From an uncultured Coriobacteriaceae bacterium (GTDB taxonomy: Bacteria; Actinomycetota; Coriobacteriia; Coriobacteriales; QAMH01): 6,325 nt of DNA. Each line of letters starts with the position of its first letter. The first letter of the stretch is position 1. Under the pieces are notes generated by a model, which was not told where the DNA came from, did no database searches, and saw nothing but the letters and a program-made list of their open reading frames with translations. A program made the position numbers and the translations under genes. Shown one piece after another: positions 5,847 to 6,325 of this stretch. The stretch lies in NCBI GenBank assembly GCA_902783175.1, contig CACZQA010000312.1, forward strand, positions 1 to 6,325, given 5' to 3'.

Positions 5847-5885
5847 CAGTCGCAAATAGAGCCGTTACAGGATAGTAATCGTTGT

Positions 5886-5904
5886 CAGGGCATGATCGGC
5901 CCTG
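5886..5904 (+). other. Leader hairpin upstream of the radical SAM gene
   Basis: CAGGGC (5886-5891) and GCCCTG (5899-5904) form a perfect 6-bp stem with the loop ATGATCG, extendable by one U-G pair. It ends 38 bases before the start codon. No U tract follows, so it is not a terminator. It could stabilise the leader or be a protein site. Confidence 0.35.
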
Positions 5905-5942
5905 GCTGTTACGCACTATCGCACAGAAGACGAGGTGTAATT

Positions 5943-6325
5943 ATGGTCAAGGAAGAACTTACCGATCTGGGTATCAAGTCGGTCCTCAAGATGCTCCACT
6001 CGAACCCCGAAAAGGCAATCCCGCGCCTTCTCAAGATCATCAACATGGTCGGCAAAAAGCTGTTTCCCTCGCAGCTCAAGATTATCAACGAGTACATGTC
6101 CGGTCCTGACAAAAACGTCTACCAGCTCGTCATGCGCGCGCTCAACCAGATCAACCCAGACGTCCTCGACAACGTCTTGATGAACTTCTACTTCAACGTC
6201 AACGTAAAGGGCTGGGCAAAGCAAAACGAGCTGCGCGCCAAGTACCAGTGCAACATCCCCTGGGCAATTCTGCTCGACCCGACCAGCGCCTGCAACCTGC
6301 ACTGCAAGGGCTGCTGGGCTGCCGA
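5943..6325 (+). CDS. Radical SAM protein, N-terminal part (cut off by the right edge)
   Basis: 127 codons from ATG 5943 are present. GAGGTG at 5932-5937, with a 5-base gap, supports the start. Residues 1-105 look mainly helical, with no signal peptide. They are followed by the radical SAM motif ACNLHCKGCW, with C117, C121 and C124 in CX3CX2C spacing to hold the 4Fe-4S cluster that cleaves S-adenosylmethionine. The DPTSACNLHCKGCWAA block matches the MoaA/NifB/PqqE/SkfB-like radical SAM proteins common in anaerobic gut bacteria. The rest of the barrel and any C-terminal cluster domain lie outside the window, so the reaction cannot be stated. Another cysteine is at residue 103. The gene is divergent from tetR and likely regulated by it, given the dyad over its candidate promoter. 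Confidence 0.88.
   Translation, partial: MVKEELTDLGIKSVLKMLHSNPEKAIPRLLKIINMVGKKLFPSQLKIINEYMSGPDKNVYQLVMRALNQINPDVLDNVLMNFYFNVNVKGWAKQNELRAKYQCNIPWAILLDPTSACNLHCKGCWAA

Larger units (their letters stand above)
5663..5942. promoter_or_regulatory. A+T-rich divergent regulatory region between tetR and the radical SAM gene
   Basis: This 280-bp gap is far richer in A+T than everything around it, most clearly at 5690-5850. It contains the inverted repeats at 5686-5698, 5699-5714 and 5806-5820, three CTATTT direct repeats (5691, 5701, 5722), a candidate promoter (5818-5846) and a leader hairpin (5886-5904). No protein gene or tRNA is visible in it. A minus-strand promoter for tetR must lie here, but several weak alternatives exist and I cannot choose one. 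Confidence 0.8.

Noticed and set aside
5690..5850. A+T-rich island as a sign of horizontal transfer or an integration site
   Set aside because: The flanking genes have ordinary codon use for the window, and there are no terminal repeats, tRNA gene or integrase. A promoter region explains the composition.

Overview
The window is G+C-rich bacterial chromosome with the codon use of a high-GC actinobacterium. The mix of genes (a DUF3516-type DEAD/DEAH helicase, a HelD-like RNA polymerase-associated helicase, a MntR/DtxR-like regulator and a radical SAM enzyme of a type common in gut anaerobes) and the A+T-rich promoter island fit Coriobacteriia, perhaps Eggerthellaceae. That placement is inferred from recognised protein families, not from a search.

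Layout. Positions 1-1993 (minus strand) hold most of a Ski2-like DUF3516 helicase whose C-terminus runs off the left edge. A 114-bp divergent promoter region separates it from a small MntR/DtxR-like regulator (2108-2473, plus, TTG start). After a 226-bp gap with GC-rich inverted repeats comes a complete HelD-like superfamily 1 helicase (2700-4790, plus). This gene converges on a TetR-family regulator (5078-5662, minus). The gap between them holds five tandem copies of a hairpin repeat with a 40-bp period, and the last copy looks like a bidirectional terminator. A G-tract-rich stretch follows the array. The tetR gene is divergent from a radical SAM gene (5943 to the right edge, plus). The 280 bp between them is strikingly A+T-rich and contains several perfect inverted repeats, phased direct repeats, a candidate promoter and a leader hairpin.

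How it fits together. There is no obvious pathway. The left half combines nucleic-acid remodelling ATPases with a metal-type repressor. The right half looks like a local regulator-target pair, with the TetR protein probably controlling its own gene and the divergent radical SAM gene.

No new multi-gene system can be supported here. The most unusual element is the hairpin array at 4806-5010. Next come the operator-like architecture of the tetR/radical SAM intergenic region and the substituted metal ligands of the DtxR-like protein.
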